A stretch of DNA of 64,000 bases from Marinomonas maritima (GTDB lineage Bacteria > Pseudomonadota > Gammaproteobacteria > Pseudomonadales > Marinomonadaceae), in NCBI RefSeq assembly GCF_024435075.2, contig NZ_JAMZEG020000002.1:631001-695000 (forward strand), read 5' to 3'. Position 1 is the stretch's first letter. Each line of letters starts with the position of its first letter. Positions 43,184-52,706 of this stretch are shown here, in pieces. Under the pieces are notes generated by a model. The model made no database searches and was not told the DNA's origin. It was given only the letters and a program-made list of their open reading frames with translations. Made by a program: the position numbers and the translations under genes.

Positions 43184-43441
43184 GTGGGGATTTTCGATTA
43201 TTTTAAAAGTAAAAACGCACCTAGCTCAGCTTCTGTCGCTAAGGATCGTTTGCAGATTATTGTGGCGCACGAGCGCAGCAAGCGCCATCAACCAGATTAT
43301 CTGCCGCAGATGCAACAAGAAATCATCGATGTTATTCGTAAGTATGTCAATATCGGTAATGAAGATGTGCAGATACAGCTAGACAACACAGACGACTGCT
43401 CAGTACTCGAGTTGAATGTGACGTTACCAGAACAGAGTTAG
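43184..43441 (+). CDS. minE: Cell division topological specificity factor MinE (GTG start)
   Basis: 85 residues. MinE stimulates MinD ATPase and drives pole-to-pole oscillation. The N-terminal MTS and anti-MinCD segment (GIFDYF, then DRLQIIVAHERS) is followed by the topological domain (PQMQQEIIDVIRKYV). The start is GTG at 43184, one base after the minD stop, preceded by AGGAGG. Confidence 0.95.
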   Translation: MGIFDYFKSKNAPSSASVAKDRLQIIVAHERSKRHQPDYLPQMQQEIIDVIRKYVNIGNEDVQIQLDNTDDCSVLELNVTLPEQS

Positions 43442-43460
43442 TGTTCAGTTAGAAATAGTA

Positions 43461-43507
43461 AAGCGCCAGCAGGACTTTGATATAAGTCATGTCTGGCGTT
43501 TTTTTTA
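43461..43507 (+). terminator. Terminator of minCDE
   Basis: The outer stem CGCCAG/CTGGCG encloses a second stem GACTT/AAGTC, and is followed by T8. Confidence 0.85.
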
Positions 43508-43520
43508 TTTCAAGTTTAGT

Positions 43521-43539
43521 AAGAGTGATTATCATTGTT
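43521..43539. promoter_or_regulatory. Candidate Fur box before the di-heme peroxidase gene
   Basis: AAGAGTGATTATCATTGTT matches 14 of 19 positions of the Fur consensus, including an unbroken TGATTATCATT core. It lies 66 nt before the start codon. Confidence 0.55.
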
Positions 43540-43604
43540 TTACTCGAATTCTGCGTGGGTGTATTATTCGCTCCACTCATTTTTGACTGTTAGAGTAAGA
43601 TTGA

Positions 43605-44795
43605 ATGCTGCGTTATTTTCTTGGTGTGACAACCATTTCATTATTTATCTCTGCTTGTAGTGAGCCAACACAGGTTGCTGGCCGCGCTGAACTTCATAGT
43701 AAGCCGGCTTCAGAGCTTCCTATCGCTTCAACCGACTCTAAAGCTTTGCTAGGATCGCAATTATTTTTTGATACCAGCCTTTCTAAAGAGCGTAATCAGT
43801 CTTGTGGAACATGCCATGATATTGCGAATGCCTTTATTGATAAAAGGCAAGATGCACTTTTTGGTGCGGTGTCGCTAGGCAGTGATGGGCATTCTATGGG
43901 CGGGCGTAATACGCCTACCGCTGGGTACGCTGCTTTTTCTCCAGCATTCCATCGTATGGCGAATGGTGAATACCGTGGAGGTCAATTTTTAGACGGGCGA
44001 GCCTCAGGCTTAGCTCAGCAGGCAGAGGGGCCATTTTTAAACCCTTTGGAAATGGCGATACCCGATGGTGATGCGGTTGTCACTCGAGTTAAAGAGAATG
44101 GTCGTTATGAGGGTCTGTTTAATTCTATTTATGGTCAAGGTGTGTTGGACGATCCTATTAAAGGCTATGCGGCGATTACAGATGCTATTGCAAGCTTTGA
44201 GAAAACCGCTTTATTCATGCCTTTTGACTCAAAATACGATCGAGCGTTAAGAGGGGAGGAAAAACTAACGCCTCAAGAAGAGCTGGGGAAAACGTTATTT
44301 TTCTCTCAGCAGTTTACTAATTGCAACGCATGTCACCAGTTAAATAATTCACCATTAAACCCTCAAGAAACCTTTAGTAATTATGAGTATAGAAATATTG
44401 GTGTGCCGGCCAATCAGGCATTGATGGCTTATAATGGCAATAAGAAAGATCTTGGTTTGCTGGATAATCCAAATATTGATGACCCTAATCAGGCAGGTAA
44501 GTTTAAGGTGCCTTCTTTACGTAATGTGGCGGTAACTGGGCCTTATATGCACAATGGGGTGTTCAAGGATTTGCGGACCGTTGTGCTTTTTTATGATAAA
44601 TACAATAATCCTGGCCGCACAATAAACCCTGAAACAGGAAAGGTGTGGGCGGAGCCGGAAGTAACTGAAAATATTGATCTGGTGAATTTAGAAAAGGGTC
44701 CGGCTTTGCCGGATCGCCGTGTTGATGCGATTGTCGCTTTCTTAAAAACGCTTACAGATAGGCGTTATGAGGCGTTGCTAAAAGACAAAGAGTAA
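43605..44795 (+). CDS. Di-heme cytochrome c peroxidase/MauG-family lipoprotein
   Basis: 396 residues. A lipoprotein signal is present with lipobox FISAC (Cys18), so the enzyme should be membrane-anchored in the periplasm. Two CxxCH heme sites occur at 67-71 (CGTCH) and 240-244 (CNACH), as in bacterial CcpA and MauG proteins. It probably reduces H2O2 or oxidises a partner protein. At 396 residues it is somewhat longer than typical CcpA. A Fur-like box lies upstream. It is monocistronic. Confidence 0.9.
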   Translation: MLRYFLGVTTISLFISACSEPTQVAGRAELHSKPASELPIASTDSKALLGSQLFFDTSLSKERNQSCGTCHDIANAFIDKRQDALFGAVSLGSDGHSMGGRNTPTAGYAAFSPAFHRMANGEYRGGQFLDGRASGLAQQAEGPFLNPLEMAIPDGDAVVTRVKENGRYEGLFNSIYGQGVLDDPIKGYAAITDAIASFEKTALFMPFDSKYDRALRGEEKLTPQEELGKTLFFSQQFTNCNACHQLNNSPLNPQETFSNYEYRNIGVPANQALMAYNGNKKDLGLLDNPNIDDPNQAGKFKVPSLRNVAVTGPYMHNGVFKDLRTVVLFYDKYNNPGRTINPETGKVWAEPEVTENIDLVNLEKGPALPDRRVDAIVAFLKTLTDRRYEALLKDKE

Positions 44796-44965
44796 AGTCT
44801 GAAAATACCTTAATTATGGAGATTGGATTCTTTTAAATGGGGTCGTCTCCTTATTGTTTTCATTGATAAAACTGGCCTGTGATTCAAAAATTTATTACAT
44901 TGACCCTTTGGTTTACTTTGTTGCGCACTTTGCGTGTGCGAAATGAAACATGAAGGATTGTAAAA

Positions 44966-46018
44966 ATGAAATATGTTCCGCTCGGACGAACAGGTTTAGA
45001 GGTTTCTAGAGTCTGTTTGGGTACTATGACTTGGGGTACTCAGAATAATCAAAAAGATGCAGATGAGCAGATTGAATATGCGCTGTCCCGCGGTGTGAAT
45101 TTTATCGATACGGCTGAAATGTATTCTATCCCACCGAATGCAGAATCTTACGGTAAAACAGAGGCCATCATTGGTGACTGGCTATCTCGTCATCCATCAC
45201 GTCGTGAAGCGTTTATTCTGGCGACTAAGATTGCTGGTCCTGGGCTTGACTATATTCGCGATGGCGGCCCGATTACGGGCGCTGCAATCATTGCATCTGT
45301 TGATGCTTCTTTACAGCGCTTACAGACAGATTATATCGATCTGTATCAGCTTCATTGGCCTAATCGCGCCACACCCCATTTCGCAAAACATTTTCCCGGT
45401 CAAATTTCTTTTACTGATGTTGATAGTAAAGCCCATTCTGCGCAAATGTTAGATATTTTGCAGGGTATAGATGTTTGTGTGAAAGCGGGAAAAATTCGTC
45501 ACTTTGGCTTATCGGATGATTCCACTTGGGGAATCAATGAATACATTCGCCTAAGTAATAAGCATGGTTTGCCTCGTGTTGCTTCAATCCAAAATGAATT
45601 TAGTTTATTACACACTAAAGATTGGCCGTATTTGATTGAAAATTGTGTGCATGAGGATGTGGCTTACCTGCCATGGTCTGCTTTGGCTGCTGGCGCATTG
45701 ACAGGAAAGTATCTGGATGGTGCGCGCCCTGAAGGGAGTCGTTGGAGTTATGCTCAGCGTAACGGTATTTTTCGCGATACAGAATTAGTTGATAAAGCGG
45801 TGAGGGAATACTTGAGTGTTGCTGACAAGCATAAGCTGACACCTGCTCAGTTAGCGTTAGCATGGTGTGATCAAGTTGACGGTGTGAGTTCTACTATTAT
45901 CGGTGCAACATCATTGGAGCAGCTCAAAGAAGATATGGACGCATTTGATATGGTTTTGTCTGAAGATGCATTAAAAGACATTATGTCGGTCTTTAAGAAA
46001 TACCCAGTCCCGTTTTAG
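44966..46018 (+). CDS. tas: Aldo/keto reductase Tas
   Basis: 350 residues, matching Tas of E. coli (346). Catalytic tetrad: Asp and Tyr in FIDTAEMYSIPP, Lys in LATKIAGPG, His in YQLHWPN. Tas is an NADP(H)-dependent oxidoreductase that can suppress tyrosine auxotrophy; the physiological substrate is unclear. Monocistronic with a strong terminator. Confidence 0.92.
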   Translation: MKYVPLGRTGLEVSRVCLGTMTWGTQNNQKDADEQIEYALSRGVNFIDTAEMYSIPPNAESYGKTEAIIGDWLSRHPSRREAFILATKIAGPGLDYIRDGGPITGAAIIASVDASLQRLQTDYIDLYQLHWPNRATPHFAKHFPGQISFTDVDSKAHSAQMLDILQGIDVCVKAGKIRHFGLSDDSTWGINEYIRLSNKHGLPRVASIQNEFSLLHTKDWPYLIENCVHEDVAYLPWSALAAGALTGKYLDGARPEGSRWSYAQRNGIFRDTELVDKAVREYLSVADKHKLTPAQLALAWCDQVDGVSSTIIGATSLEQLKEDMDAFDMVLSEDALKDIMSVFKKYPVPF

Positions 46019-46097
46019 TGTTAGCTTTTGTGTTATTTGAAAAGGGCGCTTTTTAAGTGCTTTTTTTGTGTCTAAGTGTTGGTGCTATTTTTAGATA

Positions 46098-46136
46098 ATA
46101 AAAAACCCGGTGCGCAAAGCGCATCGGGTTTTTTTA
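46098..46136. terminator. Terminator between tas and the second EF-G gene
   Basis: Stem AAAAACCCGGTGCG/CGCATCGGGTTTTTTT with one G-T mismatch and a CAAAG-type loop. A and T runs flank both sides, serving convergent genes. Confidence 0.9.
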
Positions 46137-46169
46137 GAAAAAATATAAAACCAGAAATTAATTCCGTTC

Positions 46170-48266
46170 TTATTTTTCTTTCTTTTCTCTCTCTTTTTTC
46201 TCTTTAACGGCTGCTATTACTGTTTCAGCAACGTTAGAAGGGCATGGTAGGTAGTGAGAGAACTCCATAGAGAACTGACCACGACCAGAAGTCATTGTAC
46301 GTAAAGTACTGATGTAACCAAACATTTCAGAAAGAGGAACGTCTGCTTTGATGCGAACACCAGTCAAGCCTTTTTCTTGGTCTTTGATCATGCCGCGACG
46401 ACGGTTAAGGTCACCGATTACATCACCAACGTGATCATCAGGAGTGAACACATCAACTTTCATGATAGGTTCGATCAACTGAGGACCAGCTTTTGGAATT
46501 GACTGACGGAAAGCGCCTTTAGCGGCGATTTCGAAGGCAATAGCAGAGGAGTCAACAGCATGGAAGCCACCGTCATACAATTGAACTTCAACGTCTAATA
46601 CAGGGAAGCCTGCTAGAACGCCTTCGGTCATCATAGATTTAAAGCCTTTCTCTACAGCAGGGAAAAACTCTTTTGGTACGTTACCACCCACTACTGAAGA
46701 AGAGAACACGAAGCCAGTGCCTGGCTCACCTGGTTTGATGCGGTAATCGATCTTACCGAACTGACCAGAACCACCAGATTGTTTCTTATGTGTATAAGTG
46801 TCTTCCACTGCTTTAGTGATGGTTTCACGGTAAGCAACCTGTGGCTGGCCTACGATCAAATCAACACCGTATGTACGTTTCAGGATATCTACTTTGATGT
46901 CTAGATGGAGCTCGCCCATACCACGAAGAATTGTTTCACCTGAATCGATGTCAGTTTCAACACGGAATGTTGGATCTTCTGCAACCATTTTACCGATCGC
47001 AATACCCATTTTCTCGTTACCGCCTTTGTCTTTCGGCGTAACAGAGATGGAAATTACTGGCTCAGGGAAAACCATTGCTTCTAGTGTGCAAGGGTGTTTA
47101 GGATCACAAAGAGTGTGGCCAGTTTGTACGTTTTTCATACCAACGATTGCAAGGATATCACCAGCTTGTGCTGAGCTGATTTCTTTACGGTCATCGGCTT
47201 GCATTTCAACCATGCGGCCTACACGTTCTGTTTTGCCTGTGAAGCTGTTTAGGATCGTGTCGCCTTTGTTAAGCGTGCCAGAGTAAACGCGTACGAAAGT
47301 CAAGGCGCCAAAACGGTCATCCATGATTTTGAAAGCAAGCGCTTTGAAAGGTTCGCTAGCGTCAACGATCGCTTTTTCACCGTTTGGATTACCTTCTTCG
47401 TCCGTAAGATCTTGAGGAATAACATCTGTTGGGCTTGGTAGGTATGAAACAACGGCATCAAGAAGAAGCTGCATGCCTTTGTTTTTGAAAGCAGAACCAC
47501 AGTACGTTGGGAAGAACGCAAGGTCACGAGTACCTTTACGGACACAACGGTTGATGTCATCGATGGAAGGTTCTTCACCATCCATGTAGGCCATCATGAT
47601 GTCGTCGTCTTGTTCTACCGCAGTTTCAATAAGTTTTTCACGGTATTCTTCAACTATTTCTTCCATGTCAGCAGGAACGTCTTCTATGCTGTAGTTTTCT
47701 GGCTGGCCAGAATCATCCCAGATGTACGCTTTACGCGTTAGAAGGTCAACAACACCAGAGAACTCATCTTCAGTGCCAATAGGAAGAACCATGATTAGCG
47801 GGTGAGCACCAAGTACTTTTTGTACTTGTTCAGTTACGCGGTAAAAGCTAGCGCCAAGACGGTCTAGTTTGTTAACGAAGATGATACGAGCAACTTCAGA
47901 TTCGTTAGCATAGCGCCAGTTAGTTTCTGATTGTGGTTCAACACCACCAGAACCACAGAATACACCAATGCCGCCATCTAGGACTTTAAGAGAACGATAT
48001 ACTTCTACTGTGAAGTCAACGTGTCCAGGTGTGTCGATAACGTTAAAGCGGTGATCTTTCCAGAAACAAGTCACAGCCGCAGACTGAATGGTAATACCAC
48101 GCTCAGCTTCTTGTTCCATGAAGTCAGTAGTAGATTCACCCTCATGTACTTCACCGATTTTGTGGATCATACCAGTAAGTTTAAGAATACGTTCTGTAGT
48201 GGTAGTTTTGCCCGCGTCAACGTGAGCAAAAATACCGATGTTTCTGTATTTTGATAAGTCAGCCAT
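46170..48266 (-). CDS. fusA: Elongation factor G, stand-alone second copy (FusA2 type)
   Basis: 698 residues, all EF-G domains. G1 AHVDAGKTT (about 14-22), G2 RGITI, G3 DTPGHVD (about 80-86), G4 NKLD (about 134-137). The N-terminus MADLSKYRNIGIFAHV and the absence of rpsL, rpsG and tuf neighbours match the second EF-G of Pseudomonas and Vibrio rather than the str-operon copy. It probably acts in translocation or ribosome recycling. A Lys/Glu-rich tail ends the protein. Monocistronic. Confidence 0.93.
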   Translation of the reverse strand: MADLSKYRNIGIFAHVDAGKTTTTERILKLTGMIHKIGEVHEGESTTDFMEQEAERGITIQSAAVTCFWKDHRFNVIDTPGHVDFTVEVYRSLKVLDGGIGVFCGSGGVEPQSETNWRYANESEVARIIFVNKLDRLGASFYRVTEQVQKVLGAHPLIMVLPIGTEDEFSGVVDLLTRKAYIWDDSGQPENYSIEDVPADMEEIVEEYREKLIETAVEQDDDIMMAYMDGEEPSIDDINRCVRKGTRDLAFFPTYCGSAFKNKGMQLLLDAVVSYLPSPTDVIPQDLTDEEGNPNGEKAIVDASEPFKALAFKIMDDRFGALTFVRVYSGTLNKGDTILNSFTGKTERVGRMVEMQADDRKEISSAQAGDILAIVGMKNVQTGHTLCDPKHPCTLEAMVFPEPVISISVTPKDKGGNEKMGIAIGKMVAEDPTFRVETDIDSGETILRGMGELHLDIKVDILKRTYGVDLIVGQPQVAYRETITKAVEDTYTHKKQSGGSGQFGKIDYRIKPGEPGTGFVFSSSVVGGNVPKEFFPAVEKGFKSMMTEGVLAGFPVLDVEVQLYDGGFHAVDSSAIAFEIAAKGAFRQSIPKAGPQLIEPIMKVDVFTPDDHVGDVIGDLNRRRGMIKDQEKGLTGVRIKADVPLSEMFGYISTLRTMTSGRGQFSMEFSHYLPCPSNVAETVIAAVKEKKEREKKEK

Positions 48267-48452
48267 TACATTACTCTAAATAAGTTAGGACGAAATTTGC
48301 GCGTTAGTATACAAGACTTTTGGTCACTTGTAGTCAGGTATTTCGCGCTATTCTATTATATTTTATGTAATTAAAGGAAGGGGCAAGATAAAAGCATTTT
48401 AGAAATCAGTAATAATTTATCTTACAAGGCGATGAAAATGCACGAAGGGTCG

Positions 48453-49622
48453 TTAGTCGCGACGCAATTTGTCCGAAATGGCGATGGGGTTGGGGAAATT
48501 CAAAATTACAATATAGGTAGACAGTGCAAAGCTTAAAATGGCTGTGGCTTGTATGACATGTGAGGCTTCTATGCCTATCAATCCTATGTTGGCGGCAAGG
48601 TAAGCAATTAATAGCGAGAATTCACTCACTTGGCCTAAACGAAAGCCGACTTCCCAAGACGTGCTGGCGTCTTCTTTTATGCCTTTTAAGAGAAATCTAA
48701 AAACGACTGGTTTAATCAACATCGAGCCGATTGCCAAGATTAGGGCGGGAACAATGACTAACCCCAGCAAATCAAGATTAAAGCTGGCGCCAATGCTAAA
48801 GAAGAACAAAATTAAGAAAAAGTCTCTAAGGGGCTTGAGGTGTGTGGCTATATATTGAGATATTGGGCTGGTTGCCAACGCTACGCCTGCAATGAACGCC
48901 CCCATTTCGGCTGATAGACCCGCGCTTTCTGCAAGTACAGCCATCGATAAACACCAGCCAATAGACACTAAGAAAATATACTCATGAAAGCGGTCAAATC
49001 GAGTAATAAGCTTCAGTAGAATGTATTTTACAAATAGGAAAGCGCCAGCGATCAATAAGGGTAGGCCGACAACTGGTTTTAGATATTGCAAAACACCATT
49101 ATTTTCATTGCCAGAGATACTATAAAGAATCAGCAATACTGCGATAGCGATCATATCTTGTAGTAGTAATAAGCCAACAACAAGTTCGCCTGTATGTTTG
49201 TGATGTAGAACGGTTGTAGGGAGTAATTTTATGCAGACGATGGTGCTTGAAAACATCATGGCAACACCAACAATTAGGCTCTCAATGGCGCTGTAGCCGC
49301 AAAGTATGGCAACACCATAGCCCAAAATGGCAAAAGCAGCTGAGCTGAGTAAGGCAATCCAGGAGGCTTTTTTAAGCATGTTAATTAAATGGCTGGGTTG
49401 CATGTCTAAGCCAAGTAAAAAAAGCAAGAAAATGATGCCTATATGGCTCATTTCATCCATGAGCTTAGGTTCATCAATAAGTGATAGAGCAGATGGGCCA
49501 AATAGAACGCCAAGAGCAATGTAGGCGATGATCATTGGTTGTTTTGTGTACAACGCAATGGAGGCAACGACAGCTGCTCCTGCAAATATTAAAAAGAAGG
49601 AGTGTACTATCGAGGCTTCCAT
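48453..49622 (-). CDS. CPA2-family cation:proton antiporter
   Basis: 389 residues, about 12-13 membrane helices. Family motifs: LGVLFGPSAL (about 38), FLLFLLGLDMQP (about 65-76), MMFSSTIVCIKLL and ESAGLSAEMGAFIAGVALA (about 223-241), which include the transport-site acidic region. It resembles KefB/KefC membrane domains but has no C-terminal KTN regulatory domain. Likely a Na+/H+ or K+/H+ antiporter. It is followed 12 nt upstream on the same strand by the SH3-domain protein gene, so the two may be cotranscribed. Confidence 0.88.
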   Translation of the reverse strand: MEASIVHSFFLIFAGAAVVASIALYTKQPMIIAYIALGVLFGPSALSLIDEPKLMDEMSHIGIIFLLFLLGLDMQPSHLINMLKKASWIALLSSAAFAILGYGVAILCGYSAIESLIVGVAMMFSSTIVCIKLLPTTVLHHKHTGELVVGLLLLQDMIAIAVLLILYSISGNENNGVLQYLKPVVGLPLLIAGAFLFVKYILLKLITRFDRFHEYIFLVSIGWCLSMAVLAESAGLSAEMGAFIAGVALATSPISQYIATHLKPLRDFFLILFFFSIGASFNLDLLGLVIVPALILAIGSMLIKPVVFRFLLKGIKEDASTSWEVGFRLGQVSEFSLLIAYLAANIGLIGIEASHVIQATAILSFALSTYIVILNFPNPIAISDKLRRD

Positions 49623-49634
49623 TTTTTCCCTTAG

Positions 49635-50303
49635 TTAAGACCAAGAACCGGTGTTGTTTTTCTTACGGCGCAACAGTGGTAATAGGGTGCCCAATAGAAG
49701 TCCTCCAAAAAGAGTGACAGCACCTAACATAAACCATTTTTGTTCTGTCGTGTCTTGCAACTTTTCTGATTGCGCTATGGCTGTGCTGGCTTGTTGCTTG
49801 AGGCTCTCTATTTGGTAGCTTACATCATCATTTTGGGAAACGATGGCTTGTGCCTTTTCTGACAGCTCTGCCGCTATTTGAAGTTGTTTTTTCAAGGATT
49901 CGTTTTCATTTTTCAAAGATATATTTGCATTACTTAGCTCTTGAATTTTTTGTTGGCTGACTTTGAGTGTGTCGACTATTTCTGTTCTGCTTTGCGTGCT
50001 TTTATTAAGGCGTGTGCGTAATGTGTCTAATTGGTCTCTGGTGACCATGTCTTCACTAAGAAAATAATCAGCAACCCAGCCTTCACTTCCGCTTGGGGTG
50101 CGAACTTTGGTATAGCCATCGCTTTGCTCGATGACGTCTAGAGGCGTTCCACTTTTCAAACCCCTTTCTACCGCTCTGGTGCTGTTGTCCAGCCCTTCAC
50201 GGATGGCAACAAATTGAACGTCAGAAATATACACTGTCGCTGAATGCGCAGTGGCAGAAAGTAGTGCGCCAATAATTAGGCTTGTAATACGTTTTTTAGA
50301 CAC
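49635..50303 (-). CDS. SH3-domain membrane protein (TIGR04211/YgiM-like)
   Basis: 222 residues from the GTG at 50303, which has AAGGA about 7 nt upstream; an earlier in-frame TTG at 50321 precedes that site. A signal peptide (about 1-23) is followed by a bacterial SH3 domain (about 24-88, with VRTPSGSEGWVADYFLSED), a coiled coil (about 95-180) and one C-terminal membrane helix (about 188-208) with a basic tail. This is the YgiM-like/TIGR04211 architecture of uncertain function. It lies 12 nt before the antiporter gene. Confidence 0.88.
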   Translation of the reverse strand: MSKKRITSLIIGALLSATAHSATVYISDVQFVAIREGLDNSTRAVERGLKSGTPLDVIEQSDGYTKVRTPSGSEGWVADYFLSEDMVTRDQLDTLRTRLNKSTQSRTEIVDTLKVSQQKIQELSNANISLKNENESLKKQLQIAAELSEKAQAIVSQNDDVSYQIESLKQQASTAIAQSEKLQDTTEQKWFMLGAVTLFGGLLLGTLLPLLRRKKNNTGSWS

Positions 50304-50372
50304 GTTAAGTTCCTTTAACAATCAATCACTTTATCTGTTTAGTACGATAGTCATGAGAGGCTCAATACGCAA

Positions 50373-50402
50373 TAGAAAAGGCCATCGTAATGGCCTTTTC
50401 TA
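50373..50402. terminator. Terminator of the cysI-DUF934 unit
   Basis: Perfect 13-bp stem TAGAAAAGGCCAT with loop CGTA and its exact complement. It ends the minus-strand genes at 50427. Confidence 0.88.
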
Positions 50403-50426
50403 GGGATTTAATTGTAAAAATTGTAT

Positions 50427-50903
50427 TTATCGGCGTAAGAATATGGGTCTTGGATCCGAAACATCGCCTTGATAAGCAATTGAAAAAGGCTTGTGTAGAG
50501 CAAGCGCCTTTTCAAGATCAACTTCTTCATTAAATTGAAAACTATTAAAACCAACTCGCAAAAGGTAGCCCAGTTGATCTGGAATAAAATGGCCAAGTGC
50601 TCTTATTTCGCCTTGATAATTCAGTCTTTCTCTTAATAGGCGGGCATAGCTAAAGCCTCTGCCATCAGTAAAAGCAGGGAAGTTAACGCCGATAACATCA
50701 AATTGAGTTAGGTCAACGTCTTGGAGGAATTCGATTCCGTCTCCGGCGTCTAGCCAAATGCCTGCGACACAGCCAATGGTGTCTTTTTCTGATAGCCATT
50801 TTTGAGCGGCGATAATGCTATTGGGCGTGACTTTTTGCTCAGGGTCTTGCTGCCAGATAAAGGCGTTGTCAATTATTCCGCCGTTCTTAATTAGCTTTGG
50901 CAT
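50427..50903 (-). CDS. DUF934 protein linked to sulfite reductase
   Basis: 158 residues from the ATG at 50903; the frame extends further upstream within cysI but the family N-terminus MPKLIKNG marks the start. DUF934 proteins almost always sit directly after a CysI/NirA-type reductase, as here (17-nt overlap). Function is unknown; a role in sulfite reduction is inferred from this linkage. Conserved-looking patches: IGVNFPAFTDGRGFSYARLLRERL and GHFIPDQLGYLLRVGFN (shortened here to FPAFTDGRGFSYARLLR). It is soluble, with no Cys cluster. Confidence 0.88.
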   Translation of the reverse strand: MPKLIKNGGIIDNAFIWQQDPEQKVTPNSIIAAQKWLSEKDTIGCVAGIWLDAGDGIEFLQDVDLTQFDVIGVNFPAFTDGRGFSYARLLRERLNYQGEIRALGHFIPDQLGYLLRVGFNSFQFNEEVDLEKALALHKPFSIAYQGDVSDPRPIFLRR

Positions 50904-52548
50904 ACGCAGCCTCTTTAAATGGTGTGATGCCAACGCGGCGATAAGTATCAATAAATCGCTCATCTTCAGAGCGATTTTCAACGTAAACATTCATTAATTT
51001 TTGAATGACAGTGCTGATTTCTTCTTGAGCAAAAGAGGGCCCTAGAATTTTTCCGATGCTTGCGTCATGACCAGAAGCCCCACCAATGGAGATTTGGTAG
51101 AACTCTTCGCCTTTCTTGTCTACGCCTAAAATACCGATGTTACCAACATGGTGGTGTCCACAGGCATTCATGCAGCCGGAAATATTGAGATCAATATTAC
51201 CTAGGTCAAATAAGTAGTCGAGGTCATTAAATGTTTCTTGAATTTGTTCGGCAATGGGAATGGACTTCGCATTGGCTAATGAGCAAAAGTCGCCACCTGG
51301 ACAGCAAATCATATCGGTTAGTAAACCAAGCGTTGGTGTGGCAAAGCCGGCTTCTTTGGCTGCTTCCCATAGCTCTACTAACTGTTCTTGACGGACATCG
51401 GCAAGTACAAGATTTTGTTCATGGCTTACGCGCAATTCACCAAAACTAAACTTGTCAGAAAGGTCGGCCGCTTTTTGCATTTGGTCTGACGTTGCATCAC
51501 CTGGTGCTTGTCCTGCTTTTTTGAGCGTCAGCGTCACGATACGATAGCCCGGTTTCTTATGCTCAAATGTATTGCGCTCGTACCAGCGAGCAAAGCCAGC
51601 GCTGTCGGCTAGTTTGCTTGATAGAATTTCAGGTTTGTTTTCCAGCGCTGCGTAAGCGGGTTCAGAAAAGAAGCTTGTGAGACGATCAAATTCGCTCATT
51701 GGGACGGTGCTTTCTTTGCCCTTTAAATGAGCCCATTCAGCATCAACTCGGTTACGGAACTCTTCGATCCCCAGTGCTTTTACCAGTATTTTGATGCGAG
51801 CCTTGTATTTGTTATCACGACGACCTTGCTGATTATAAACGCGAATAATCGCATCTAAATAAGTTAGTAGGTCTTTACGCGGCATGAACTCACAGATTGT
51901 CACGCCAACCATGGGTGTACGGCCAAGACCGCCACCGACAATAATTTTAAAACCAATTTCACCAGCATCGTTTTTCTTAATGTGTAGGCCAATGTCGTGA
52001 ACCTGCGTTGCGGCACGGTCTGCGGATTCCGTTGCGTTTACAGCGATTTTGAATTTTCGCGGGAGGAAAGCAAATTCTGGGTGAAATGTAGACCATTGAC
52101 GGATCAGCTCACAGTAGGGGCGAGGGTCTACGATCTCATCAGCAATGACGCCGGCGTATTGGTCTGTTGTTGTATTACGGATGCAGTTACCGCTTGTTTG
52201 TACAGCGTGCATTTCTACTTGCGCAAGCTCTGCTAAAATATCTGGCACATCTTCAAGTTTTGGCCAGTTTAATTGTAAGTTCTGACGGGTGCTAAAGTGA
52301 CCGTATGATCTGTCGTAGCGACAGCTGATGTCAGCTAGCTTCCGTAATTGCGTGCTAGAAAGCATTCCGTATGGGATTGCAATGCGTAGCATTGGCGCAT
52401 AGCGTTGTACATAAAGCCCATTTTGAAGGCGCAACGGTAAAAATTCTTGCTCACTCAATTCTTTGTTTAGGTAGCGGCGTGTTTGGTCGCGAAATTGTGC
52501 TACACGCTCGTCAACAAGCTGTTGGTCAATTGCGTCGTATTGATACAT
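50887..52548 (-). CDS. cysI: Sulfite reductase hemoprotein (CysI)
   Basis: 553 residues, the Pseudomonas-type size. It reduces sulfite to sulfide with six electrons using siroheme and a [4Fe-4S] cluster. Cluster Cys ligands are in CCPGGDFC and GCMNACG (about 420-470). The tandem ferredoxin-like substrate-binding repeats include HFSTRQNLQLNW (about 78-89). The electron donor is not encoded nearby. A TATTCTA...GAATA palindrome 57-73 nt before the start is a candidate CysB site. It is followed by the overlapping DUF934 gene. Confidence 0.93.
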   Translation of the reverse strand: MYQYDAIDQQLVDERVAQFRDQTRRYLNKELSEQEFLPLRLQNGLYVQRYAPMLRIAIPYGMLSSTQLRKLADISCRYDRSYGHFSTRQNLQLNWPKLEDVPDILAELAQVEMHAVQTSGNCIRNTTTDQYAGVIADEIVDPRPYCELIRQWSTFHPEFAFLPRKFKIAVNATESADRAATQVHDIGLHIKKNDAGEIGFKIIVGGGLGRTPMVGVTICEFMPRKDLLTYLDAIIRVYNQQGRRDNKYKARIKILVKALGIEEFRNRVDAEWAHLKGKESTVPMSEFDRLTSFFSEPAYAALENKPEILSSKLADSAGFARWYERNTFEHKKPGYRIVTLTLKKAGQAPGDATSDQMQKAADLSDKFSFGELRVSHEQNLVLADVRQEQLVELWEAAKEAGFATPTLGLLTDMICCPGGDFCSLANAKSIPIAEQIQETFNDLDYLFDLGNIDLNISGCMNACGHHHVGNIGILGVDKKGEEFYQISIGGASGHDASIGKILGPSFAQEEISTVIQKLMNVYVENRSEDERFIDTYRRVGITPFKEAAYAKAN

Positions 52549-52604
52549 AGTGGAATGAACCGTGGTTAATAAGTGTTAGTTGGCTCATCTTAGCAAAGAT
52601 CCTT

Positions 52605-52621
52605 TATTCTAAAAATGAATA
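52605..52621. promoter_or_regulatory. Candidate CysB box upstream of cysI
   Basis: TATTCTAAAAATGAATA is a TATTC-N7-GAATA palindrome of LysR (T-N11-A) type, 57 nt before cysI. A 14/17 match lies at a similar distance (52 nt) before the sulfite-exporter gene at 55455-55471. Confidence 0.5.
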
Positions 52622-52706
52622 TTTATCTATATCTTTAGGGGTTTTTCTAATAAGGCTTATTTGTGGGGCTCGTTATTTAAGTCGGTAATAAATAGAAAGA
52701 GGAAAA

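Noticed and set aside
46894..47286. 130-codon frame antisense to the EF-G gene
   Set aside because: Codon-usage shadow of a highly conserved gene.
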